A DNA stretch of 42,692 nucleotides from a virus. Under the pieces are notes generated by a model. That model searched no databases. It was not told the origin of the DNA and saw only the letters and a program-made list of their open reading frames with translations. Within the stretch, counting starts at the first letter, position 1; the number at the start of each line of letters is the position of its first letter. The stretch is from the IMG/VR virus record IMGVR_UViG_3300022602_000186, positions 1 through 42,692 of that record. One strand, given 5' to 3'. The position numbers and the translations under genes were made by a program. Of this stretch, positions 27,701 to 36,100 are shown piece by piece.

Positions 27701-30104
27701 TAGTTAATGTTGAGAAGAATGTTTGTGTGGCGGTTGAAATATATAAATTTCCACCGTGTGTTAAGTCAAATATTACACAATCAATTAAAGTGCCAGCATC
27801 GCGTTCTGCTTTACTTTGTGTATAACTAAATGTCACAGTTGCTGGAGTAGTGCTGTTACTTGTAATACCTAATGTTGCGCCACTCTTATAGCTAGTACTA
27901 ATTGTAAATGTTGTACCGCTTGGTATTGTGTTTACATAGTAAATTGTACCTGGTGTTATTTGACTAGTTACAGCCGATGAAAATACAATTGGCATACCAT
28001 AGTACATATTAGCCGTAGTTGTTTGGCTAGTTGTACTAGATCCGCCCACAATAAATGTATTACCAGATGCGCTAGTGCCTGTTACGTTGAAAGAATATGT
28101 AGTCAAAATATAATTTTGAACTTCTTTCATCATGAACTGTTTGTTAATTTTTAATAGTAGGCCGCCATTAGGATTTAAATATCCGTCTTCAATTTGTTTG
28201 GCTGCGTATAAAATAGTTGCCCATGGTTTATCTGCTGTTAAACCTTGGCCGCTTCCGCTAGAATCTGTTCCTACTGGAGAAACATAAACTACGTTTTGTA
28301 GTTGACCATAGTAAGACCATGCTGGGACATTGCCGTTAACACGCAATACTTGTCCATCTGTACCAATTGGTAAACGTGTTGGTCCGTTACTTCCGTAATA
28401 AACCATGTCACCTGTTGTGGTTAATACACCACTATCGGCGCCGCCTGCTAGAATATTCCAGTATGTGCCGCCTGTATCGCTTATAGGATCGTTAGTTCCT
28501 GAACTAGCTACGTGAGCACTAATACAGATAAAGCTACTGTTTCCATAATAAACCGCATCACCTGCTACATAAGTAACACCAGTTTTCCATGTGGCCGCAT
28601 ATCCAGAAACTACACTAACTGTAGTGATTACACCAGCAGATTGAGCAGTTACTTTAACAACTAAATTGTTAGCAACCGTACCACCTAAGCTAGTACCTAA
28701 TATTGTTAAAGTATCATTATTAGCATAACCAGTACCACCTGCGCCAGTATGTACTACTACAGAGTATGATGTACCAGTAACAGTAACATCGAATGTAGCT
28801 GTACCACTACCGCCTGTGCTTGATAAGTTTGTACTAGAAACTGCCGAGTAGGTTGAAGTCGCAGGAGCATTCCAACGAATTCCAGAATTTAATTGACTCC
28901 AGTTAGCACTAGGTGGTTGTGAATTTGTGCTGTCTGCGCTAGCTACATATGAGTAGCCACCAACAGTTACAATATTTCCAATTTTGTATGCTGTACTTCC
29001 ATTCCAAGCACCTATGTATGTTAAGCCAGATGTGAATACTTGCCAGTATGCGGTAGCTGTACTTGGTGTTTGACCTGTACCATTTTGAATACAAGTGTAT
29101 GTATAACCACCGTAGGTTACTACATCACCTACAATGTAAGCTGTTCCTGCGTTATATGAATTTAAGAATTCAAATCCGTTAACAAAAATAGCAAAATTTA
29201 AACTGTTAATTGTTGAGCCAGAACTAGTATGTGCTGTTGTACAAATCCAAAGATCGGCACCGTACTTAACGATATCATTTAATTTGTATCTTACAGAACT
29301 ACCACTCCAAGTACCGATATAATTTAAACCAGCATTGAATTGTGTCCATAAACTTTGATTAGCTTCAAGACCTAATGCAGCTGTACCGGCAGAAATGTGA
29401 GCTGTGTTACAAACATAAGTAACACCGCCATAGTATACAAAATCATCTAATTTATATCTTGTACCAGTAGTCCATGTGCCTAACCAATTAAGATTGCTAG
29501 CAAAAGCTGTCCAGTTGCCTATTTGACTTTCTAAACCGCTAACACCAGCTACTGTTCCGTATGGACTAGTTGCTGTATATGTACCAGTTAAGGCAAATGT
29601 TACTTGAGTAGTTGAACAAGTTAATACTGTAAATGTTGTGTTAACTGTTGCTGGTGTTCCACTAGTTGATGATGGAGAGAACCCAGATAATGTAATAGTT
29701 TCACCTATAACAAAAGGAGTGCCTGGTTGAGTAGCATAGGTAAGTGTAGCTGTCCCAGTACCGTTTGTTGTAAGACCTGTAGCAGTTATTGTTAATGTAG
29801 AACTTGCGCTAGTATGTGAAGTTGTACATTGATACACAACACCGCCATACTGTGTTAGATCGCCTAGATTATACAATGTAGAATTGGCCCATGCCCCTTT
29901 CCATTGTGTGCCGTCTGCTATTAAATTCCAATATGGTGTAACGTTGTTTAAATCTGTTGAAAACAGGCTTGACGCTGTGTTTGAAATAACACAAATATAA
30001 GTCTTGCCACCGTTTGTTACAACGTCGTCAACTACATATGAGTTTCCGGCTGTCCATGCACCTTGGTACACAAACTTAATTCTACCTAGTTTAAATTCTG
30101 CCAT
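18798..30104 (-). CDS. Giant modular virion protein (3768 aa), tail-fibre/adhesin type
   Basis: Starts MAEFKLGRIKFVYQGAWTAG. Residues 1-590 hold about eight repeats of 'W....Y..gD.V.YgG..Y.C...H', a CBM5/12-like sugar-binding pattern. At about 605-930 lies a beta-helix-like segment with KPWATILYAAKQIEDG and VVGDELRSTII. About 1170-2235 is an array of Thr-rich Ig-like repeats with 'YYIIATNGSTTFTLSAT'. About 2300-2520 is a conserved block (SNDFTQVLSDGIG, NGNSSYGTYGVIAEG). About 2800-3260 has propeller-like 'W..vaYGnG.fvAvg' repeats. The last ~200 residues (STDQDGNFNVGNLFGVQQ, VVPTQKAIKAFI) match the end of the neighbouring giant protein. No signal peptide or catalytic motif was seen. AGAGGATG precedes the ATG. 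Virion location is inferred from context. Confidence 0.85.
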   Translation of the reverse strand: MAEFKLGRIKFVYQGAWTAGNSYVVDDVVTNGGKTYICVISNTASSLFSTDLNNVTPYWNLIADGTQWKGAWANSTLYNLGDLTQYGGVVYQCTTSHTSASSTLTITATGLTTNGTGTATLTYATQPGTPFVIGETITLSGFSPSSTSGTPATVNTTFTVLTCSTTQVTFALTGTYTATSPYGTVAGVSGLESQIGNWTAFASNLNWLGTWTTGTRYKLDDFVYYGGVTYVCNTAHISAGTAALGLEANQSLWTQFNAGLNYIGTWSGSSVRYKLNDIVKYGADLWICTTAHTSSGSTINSLNFAIFVNGFEFLNSYNAGTAYIVGDVVTYGGYTYTCIQNGTGQTPSTATAYWQVFTSGLTYIGAWNGSTAYKIGNIVTVGGYSYVASADSTNSQPPSANWSQLNSGIRWNAPATSTYSAVSSTNLSSTGGSGTATFDVTVTGTSYSVVVHTGAGGTGYANNDTLTILGTSLGGTVANNLVVKVTAQSAGVITTVSVVSGYAATWKTGVTYVAGDAVYYGNSSFICISAHVASSGTNDPISDTGGTYWNILAGGADSGVLTTTGDMVYYGSNGPTRLPIGTDGQVLRVNGNVPAWSYYGQLQNVVYVSPVGTDSSGSGQGLTADKPWATILYAAKQIEDGYLNPNGGLLLKINKQFMMKEVQNYILTTYSFNVTGTSASGNTFIVGGSSTTSQTTTANMYYGMPIVFSSAVTSQITPGTIYYVNTIPSGTTFTISTSYKSGATLGITSNSTTPATVTFSYTQSKAERDAGTLIDCVIFDLTHGGNLYISTATQTFFSTLTSYISTNAGYEMNVWIASLSYLNNTLFNKVLANLAPVANYQSLQNIPVANRAIQNTTSVSTTSVESGVLTTVQGLLNILINALTAGTYANIPQLNRPHTSIYVKTGTYNEYGPIVIAQDTAVVGDELRSTIIQTAPPQQYMGNDKLKEVNALTRIQSLLSNLVSNTSITPTSTGPAPNTQTQVTTLPAGDTGNTSAVNLVVTNTKYILDMVAGGQVITGPNDASYGNGNGLVHVPAFNMPQVTGYNTYYLVGYGNGVTQIVNNYQFIKDEIANYLNNTLTGTYTWANYGPAYQAETIRDLSSILDALQYDMTYGCNNQSLIVGSSYYSLNTALITSNYLTGTLAALNRLSTIIPYIVQASSLSSASLVSSGNTTAQSTSGSAGSAAAAAFAQARIADIIYWLNNGFANATTGTTTGTISGTTLTVASGTGLAIGQIITGATLTATVTGTNSNGNVTISSTTGLASGMAITFSTPYNYSNQFAFGGLTQTTYTINTVGTGVITLYNYGTTTAPTLSTATGQMTATAGVAPGTYITAGSGTSWTVSVSQTIAATTPITGTFAITPVVSGAASFATQANLASFNAVQARATEIANDATAFVQKFYQNESPSLVLTTRDAGYVVTALSYDVLFGSNFYSIITGRSYQRLIPLVSALLTTLADSTYYSIAFIGERVKLLAANGSVAQASTVIDEMIAQIYGQPTNNVTFNGTINGTQLTVNSISSGILTAGMSLTGIGVNNGTALVSGATTNITGTYISSTSGVFSLATPLTSPLVVGQTVTITGTFSAGSITSPSYVSGTTYYVIGTPTTSAFQLSATQGGTAITTTTGGSSGSPITGITITASPTTWLLNYSQSVSSTTTSITNIIPTVNYLTLGTTTGMVPGLTITISGTTIGNLTAGTYYIKQVLSATQLSISSTYNGSVFTITPNNTLAGLQITGINGQFSCNAVGTTLVVGQPVTISGTFSSGSIVGYTTPSIYYIIATNGSTTFTLSATANGSAIVTTTSSGTITGITATVGATGAMTAVVYGIYNGLATTTSLTASGTAIPVTAVTTSTNLITVSSNAGMYVNMPVQFTGLPANITTTAIQTIGSTTNTITLAASASSLGIVAGQKIWFQGALLGSVVLNQMYYVINPSGNTIQIATSFGGSAVSLQNSPTLSTVAITGTAGQFSCASYSTLVVGQAITINGTLSAGTINGSSTITATTYYIIATNGSTTFTLSATKGGLAITTTASGGTITGTTFGVNGQLSVTVNAAGGLVNGNIYYVASVTAGTYPNAGTTITVSASYKGSVHAVTNSLTGLTASGTFGVPLTQGIYAQGVNGTVAPGFGVTSNYSATGYNNTLTTINGSEILRANKTFLANEALAYTLSTYGGTVTGTATNGTFTTSSSHNLTVGDPVQFGLTGTIFDTNVTAGTVYWVLTTPTATTFTVSTVQAGTGTQTTLTLVGGSGSMNVAYYIISSKCVRDAGYYIDALVYDLAKTGNYKSTRFVQLYLSAVNGASNTDLFRLQSGTGMRNMTMNGMTGSLTLPNSYGTRRPTAGSYVSFDPGFGPNDAGAWINYRSPYTQNITNFGSGCVGMKIDAALHNSGYKSMVSNDFTQVLSDGIGIYATGHGSITEAVSVFCYYGYAGYLSEFGARIRATNGNSSYGTYGVIAEGIDSYETPIYSTLNNRYNQAYVTNTVTDAANQVYRLEYENAGSAYTNAVPTVSGSGYNIVSVQDEFRDSAVFETRLVDLNNGQGVGGSNYLTISNTAQLGATGTITIANSDTNLSSAYPGMRIQITAGTGVGQYANIIAYSSATKIASISRPGFASLTITNSTTSVFTVSTNTNTLYANQPIYLGAIIGNNTTTLSTATVYYVVGSSLSNNGTTFSVSTTSGGGAATLGATSATPATMAQSTIVGNTLTIGGTITNTIYIGMLLTGGSVAANTYITAGSGTSWTVSVTQNMASTTLTGTISVPVYEAGWDHAVPGTAIQNTLDATSTYIIEPAIAYTAPGFKATSATLGSVSATWAGVTYGAGNFVAVGGASSTATVYSTNGTTWTNGGALPSSTTWNNVVYGGGQGATATAVVGGIGGSGASLTATLGTGTTAGQITTITVNNGGYNYLTPPTIVVTDPTGSGAVAVAQVLNGTIQSITMSVNGSGYTNPTVTVVTGEVSSITSNTWGQNYFIGPTVTISAPFTATAWSNGGSATANSYYYYVDTSVSPNVRNYYQAGASGTFSSTAPTFTNSLYGKSGYGATGIGASATYGVTLTYVGTLAVATANLTNNGVSSFTVTQAGFGYTTTPTITVTDSNAGFMAISSASTATAYNLPTSLGSAWTAGSALPTSTMTSLAYGNNLWIAVGGSGSAAAASTTGAPSSSWTNQSSNISANSAGYKAVAYGAGTFLAIGGTVSSYCGSNPATWASAGTLSNKTWVGLAYGNGRYVALASDGTIQYNLGVQTAAATGVSPSWSTIKNNPLNTTGITTWSNISYGEGLFVAIATSSQTVATSWDGLNWTVYTSSNGMPSSSNWQALAFGNPQNATLGAVPTWVAVSKTSGTTGATIATGATPLGRVKIVTNAVSEIRMIEPGSGFPRGNVSATTVTTNVITVDSTINLVANQPVVFNGTSTGGITTGVYYYVVSGSITSTSFQVSQVAGGSAIILTTSVISGMTYFASPIVTITDPNHVNNAPVTPRIGNGAVGNPSFTNRGTGNTTATASYTGDGYADLYQTGSFINVSGLYSIPKAGCNVTFSSISNTWYKLVQVTNQLGIAGNYTATFQISPSISTLLAPPNGALITTNLLYSNTRMTGHDFLYIGTGGVTATNYPSVDPTKAVAANQTIATGGGRVFFTSTDQDGNFNVGNLFGVQQSTGTATLNASAFNLAGLNSLTLGSVSLGVGSATITQFSTDPYFTANSDSVVPTQKAIKAFITAQIGGGQSSLNVNTMTAGQIYIAGNTISNVSGNQIYVSSKMLFTGGIDGAPVALVFFGQK
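24049..24089. repeat. 41-bp exact repeat, copy 1
   Basis: Forty-one bases identical to 24733-24773, inside the Ig-like array of the 3768-aa gene (coding for the TNGSTTFTLSAT part). A third, diverged copy is at about 31650-31690 in the other giant gene. Near-identity at DNA level points to recent duplication or gene conversion. Confidence 0.85.
24733..24773. repeat. 41-bp exact repeat, copy 2
   Basis: Base-for-base identical to 24049-24089, 684 bp apart; a diverged third copy is near 31650-31690. It lies in the same reading frame and module position as copy 1. Confidence 0.85.
28605..28850 (-). repeat. Mobile protein module (type B), copy 1
   Basis: Encodes about 82 residues (YSAVSSTNLS, TATFDVTVTGTSYSVVVHTG, GYANNDTLTILGTSLGG) set inside a CBM-like repeat of the 3768-aa protein, between LNSGIRWNAPATST and YAATWKTGVTYVAGD. 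A clear relative lies at 35484-35730 in a different kind of domain. Confidence 0.6.
29535..29798 (-). repeat. Ig-like module insertion (type A) in a CBM-like repeat
   Basis: The CBM-like repeat YQCTTSHTSASS is expected to continue straight into LESQIGNWTAF, as its sister repeats do. Instead about 88 residues (IGETITLSGF ... FTVLTCSTTQVTFAL) lie between. The inserted unit resembles the one at 40244-40468. Confidence 0.5.
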
Positions 30105-30124
30105 TTTATATCATCCTCTGATAG

Positions 30125-30132
30125 TATTTATC
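30125..30132 (-). promoter_or_regulatory. Possible T4-like late promoter core GATAAATA
   Basis: On the minus strand GATAAATA lies in the 41-nt gap between the two giant genes, about 20 nt before the ATG at 30104 and followed by AGAGGATG. It matches the T4 late consensus at seven of eight positions. It would give the 3768-aa gene its own late transcript. Confidence 0.4.
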
Positions 30133-30145
30133 GTTATTGTATTTT

Positions 30146-33100
30146 TTAAAATTGAGTTATACTTCTGCTACGATTCTGTTGCATAAAGAAGTCCAAAGCT
30201 GCCATATTTCCAGCTACACCATAAGCATTAATATAGACTTTATTTGCCATTTTTACAATTGAACCTATTTGTCCGTTAGCAACAGTACTCTTAATAAAGT
30301 TTGCGCCACCCACGTCTACTGTTCCCGCAATAAGCGTTCCAGTATATGTATTTGATCCACCTTGACTTAAACGTCCAGTTAGGTAAGATTTAATAGCTTT
30401 TTGTGTTGGAATAATCGCATCTGAATTAGCCACAAAAGTTGGATCTGTACTAAATTGTGTAACTACTACACTTGATCCCCCAACTGCGATTCCGCCTAAG
30501 CTCAATGTTTGTAGACCTTGTAGTCCAAACTGTGTAGCACTTAATGTAACAGTACCAGTTGCTTGCTGAACTCCAAATAAACTACCAACAGCAAAGTTAC
30601 CATTTTCATCAGTGCTTGTCCAGAATACGTGTCCTTGATTTAATTCAATTGCTTCGTTACTTATGATTGCGTTAACTTCATTAATATTTGGATAATTAGA
30701 AGTTATGGCATTGCCTGAACCAATTGATAAGAAGTCGTGATTTGTTAAACGACACTGACTATATAACTGACGTAAACTTATTGCAGTTCCGTTTGATGGG
30801 CTTAGTGCTGTTGACATACTTGGTGATACTTGAACGTTTGCTTCAATGAATGGAGCAGTTGTTCCGTATACTGCTGTTGCACTAGTAACTTTATAAATTG
30901 TACTGTTACCAGCAATAGTTAAGTTACTACCTACAAGCGGTAGTGTTGATAAATTATTAATAATCAACGTATATCCAGTTTGATATGTATCAGCATATCC
31001 GTTACCAGTAATTGAAACTTGTGTCGATGTAGTGTTATAACCAGAACCACGATTTACAAATGTTGGATTTGACAGCGCACCATTACCAATACGAGGATTA
31101 ACTTGCGCGGTTACTTGCGAGTTAAAATCAATAAATGTTGCCGTTGGGCTTACGCTATAGTTAGAACCAGTTTCAAATAATGTTACTGCAGTAATAGTGC
31201 CTGATGTAACTGTTGCTCGACCTTGTGCTCTAGTTCCTTCGTATATAGCAGTAACTTGGCCTTGGTTACCACCAGTGCCTGCCAATGTTGGAAACACACC
31301 CACATTAGATGCGTTAAATCCAAATCCAATAGCATTTATATTGCCATAAGTTAATGTTCTTTGTGTCCAATATACCGCTGCATGGCTGTTATATTCTGTA
31401 GTATTATTAGAAGAAACTGCTACAAATCGTCCTTGGCCATATACTATACTTGTAGATGACATATATGTCAACGACTGATACCAGGTAATACCATTAAAAC
31501 TATATGCTGAATATAAACCTGTTCCATTTTGAATAGCAACAAAACGGTTATCTCCCCAAGTTAATCCCGAGTAGTTAGATGCGCCTACTGTAAATACTAA
31601 TCCGTTAGGATTTCCAGAAGTAGTTGTTATTCCTGTGCCCGAAGATGGTGTAGCACCCAGTGTGAATGATGTGCTTCCGTTAGTGGCAATAATATAATAT
31701 GTACCATTTGTTACTGCGCCAGCGCCAGTGTTAGTTCCACTGATAGTAACAGTTTGTCCTAATACTAGTTGGTTAGGGCTAGTAGTACAAGAGAATGTAC
31801 CTTGTGCTCCAGTAATTGATGAAACTGCTAAAGTTCCGGTGCTTGCTGGTAATGTCGTTGATTGCCAAATAACGCCATCATAACTCCAAGCGCCAGAACC
31901 ATTACTGTTAATTGCTAAGAATAAACCAGTACCATAACTTAAACCTATCCATGTACCAATGCTACTTGTAATTGCTGTACTGTTATTAACATCATCTAAG
32001 TGCATTAATAATGAAGTGTTAGCATCCGAAGTAAATTGTGTAAGAGATGTTGTAAATGTTGCTGTATATCTAGCAATACCTTTGCTTACTCTTATTTCGT
32101 CAATGTATCCAGTAAAAGGAGAACCAAGATCAGACTGTCTTGCGCCAACTACAATTGCAGATTGGATATGTGTAGTAGAATCAGTGAATGTACTACCATA
32201 CTGTGTACCGTTGATAAACAATTTTGCGTTTGTTCCTTGTTTACTTAATGATACATGTATCCAAGTATTAATTGCGGCTGTAAATCCTGATGCAATTGCC
32301 GAAGCGTTATTTGCTAAACCGCATATAACTTGATATGTGCTATCTAAATATATTACAGGCTCATTAGCACTACTGTTAACTCTCATATCAAACAGTATCT
32401 GAGTAGCTGCCGGGGACGATGATCGGTAGAACCAAAATTCAACAGTAAAATCTTGAGCGCCAAAATTAAATTTAGTATCACTGGCTACTGTAATATAGCT
32501 TGAACCATTTAGGTATAAACTACTGCCACCAAATTTACTTTGTGTTGTACTAATTACTGGAGTACCAGACAGCGCAATTGCCGTACTACTTGGCAAACTA
32601 GCTGAAGACCAAGTTGAACCAAAATTAGTCGTGTATGCTACACGGGTATTATCTGAACTAATTGTTACAAATTTTCCGTTACCGTAGGCAATTTGACTCC
32701 ATGTTGATGTGCTTGGCAAGTTGTTTGTTCTCCAACCTGTACCATTTGAATTAGAATATGCGGCTACACTTGTACCTGTAGATGTAGTACCAACCGCTAT
32801 CCAATAATAATTACCAAATGCTATGCTAGACCAAGATGTTACGTTAGCTGGTAATACCATAGAAGTCCAATTTACACCATTTGATGAAACTGCTCCGCTA
32901 ACTCCTGTAGCAGGTATTGCTAAGAAATAGTTATTACCATAAGCAATTCCTTGCCAGTTAACTCCGTTGGCTAATGGAGATGCCATAGTTCCGGTAACTT
33001 GTGACCAACTTGGATTAGAAAATATTGCTCTAGGTTCAATATAATAACTACTGGTAGAATCTAAGATAACCGAAGGTGTACCAGGATTAATATTATCCCA

Positions 33101-36100
33101 GCCACTGGCCCCCATTTGCATATTTCCAAGACCGTTGGCTAACGTTAATGGTGTTCCGCCTAATGAAGTGCTTACAGATATTGTAGGATTTGTTCCAGGA
33201 TTAATTGCTGTTATATAATATCTTGTATAAGAATTTACACCGCCAATTAAACTTGTTTGGAACGTTGCGTTCATTGTACCTGTAGTAGATATACTATTTG
33301 TAACCATAACTTTTGAACCAGTACTTGTTACAGTCATTGATCCAGTACCGCCGCCTAATACAACCGCCGCTGTTGATAAACAAGTTCTTGCGTATACTAC
33401 GCCACTAGCAGTAGTTAATGGGAATGGATTTACTTTATCAGTTGAAATAACAATTTGATTCAATGAAGTATTAATTGTTAAAATATAGTAAACAGTTTCA
33501 GGAGCAATATTACCAAATGTAGTTCCTGGAGCAATACCGCTGAATATAATTGGCTGATATTGTACAAAACTTGTTATAGAGCCTACTACTTGTATAATAT
33601 TAGTTGAATAAGTTGTACTAGTAATTGTTGTTCTATAAATGCTTGATGCGATAGTAAAATCGTTACTATCAACAATATTACTAATATAATATGTTGTGTT
33701 TGCGGTTAAACTAGCATCAAACAATGTGCCTCCAAATACTACTGGATTCAACGGAACTAACGATGAAGTTGTAGCTTGAATTGTATTTGTTGATCCACCG
33801 ACAGTACTTGTACTAGTTAAATTTATTTGTTGTGTAGATACAGTAAAATTATTACTATCAATAATATCTTGAATATAATAATTTGTACCAAGTGTAACAC
33901 CACCTAACGCAACACCAGTAAATTGAATAGCAATATTAGACAACATATTAGATGTTGTTATTGAATATGCTGTAACTGTAATACCAGTTATAGTTCCACT
34001 ACTAACTGTTGTTGTGATAGGAACAGATGCTAACGCATTTGCGTAAGAACTAGCAAGTTGGAACGCAGTTGATGTAGGACTTCCAGTAACATAGTACGTA
34101 GTACCTTCTACATAATTTGTAATTCCTCCATAAGAGAAAATTCCAGTTATTGTTACTTGCTGGCCTACTGTTAAATTAAATCCTGTTCCAGAAAATACTC
34201 CTGTTGTACTAGTGATACCAGTGACATTTAATACAGTAGCATTTCCGCCAGCAGTCAAATATCCAGTATAACTTGGATAATTCATTATCATAGTAACGTT
34301 AGCAGATGCTAATACAGTTGATAATTGAACTGCCGTTCCGTACAATGTTGTTGAAATCTGTATACAATTGGTATAAAGAGTTCCGTTAATTGTAGGATTA
34401 ATTTGAAGAATATAATAATTATATCCTGCGGTAATATTAAAACCAGATCCAGTAAATGTTATCAACATGTTGGCTGCTAAATTTGCCACGCTAGTTAATT
34501 GAATAACGTTTACAGTTCCGCCCTGTGTTGATATAGCTGTTACTTGTCCAACAGCAGTAGATGTAACCACAGATGTATAGTAAGTTGGCGTAAATTGTAC
34601 TGGCTGATTTACGTATATTTTACTTAAATCTGTTCCGCTGGCAATTGTCATTAAATTATTAGCGGCTGTAACACTATATGTTGTAGTGGTGATACTAATC
34701 TGATCAACTTCGTCTTGACAAATTAATGCGGTTTTACTAGCAATTCCGTTTGAATCAGTTGTACTACCTTTATTGTAATATGTAATATAACCATATTGGC
34801 CAGCGCCTGTACCCGATTGAATAAAAATTCTCATGCCTAAATAATTAGACAAACCAGGATCTGCGTTAGAAATTTGAATACTGTAAGAATTTCCGCCTTG
34901 AGCAGTGTTAGAACTAGTCACATATCCGTTACCACCAGTATAGCCTGCTGTATCAGTTATGATACGAGCGTTGAATACTGATCCGCTACGTGTTTCGTCT
35001 CCAGATAATAATGCTCCAGAACCCGCACCCACTACTTCAAAGTTAGAATAAGCGGTATACATACTTGATGTAGTTTCAAGATAAAAATCTGGTGGAGGAG
35101 TTACTCCGGATAATTCAGTTTGTGCTCCATATATAATAGAATACTGACCAATTGTTGGAGCATTAGCACTTTGTGTAAAGAATTTATAAGTTAATGTATT
35201 ATTTAGACCAGTTATATCATACACAGACACCCATACTCGATACCATCCTGGCACCAGAGTCTTCAAAGCGCCGTAATAAATCGGAGTCATTCCAGCTGTT
35301 GTACTATTACCTAATGCTGTTCCAGCATAAGGTGTTACAACGTTTGTAGTAACATTATAACTTATACCACTAACTACTGTACTTGTTCCAGAAAAGATAC
35401 CTTGTAGGTCAATAGTACTACTAGTACCAGGATACACATACATACTCAATGTATAAAGTTGTGCGCTTCCAGTTGGTACTACACCAGTAGGAGCATTGAT
35501 TGATAAAATTCCAGTACCTGAAAGAGAAGCAACTGTAATAGTACAATCATTAACGCCATCAACACCACCTAGTTGAGATCCTTTGATTAAAATCGTATTT
35601 GATACCGCATAGTTCGAACCAGGACTTCCAGAGTGAACAACGGCTGTATATGCTGTTGCGGTAACTGTAATATCAAATGTTGCGCCAGCTCCTGGAGCAC
35701 TATTTTGTGTTGTTCCTGATACAGCGGAATAAAATGCTCCAGATGGATTGATAGAAATATTCTGTTGAATATAACCAGTGCCAGGAGTACTTTGACTACC
35801 AGTTAACAACCATGCTTCTGTATATCCTGTTGGAGCAACTTCGTTTTTAATAAAAGAAACGTTACCATCATTGGTCCACACACTTGCCACAAAGTTGTTA
35901 CTATATTGTAACATATTAGTTGCTGGTAGGAAATAACCAGAACCTGCGTTGTTAAAGTTTAATTTTAAAATATTATTTGTAGTACCAAACGCTTGTGCTA
36001 CACTAGCTTGAACTTGCGTTGATTGATTAAAGATGTTGCCTGTAGCAGGAATTTCATTAACGTCATAACCTTCTGATACTACACCAAATGTTCCGTATGA

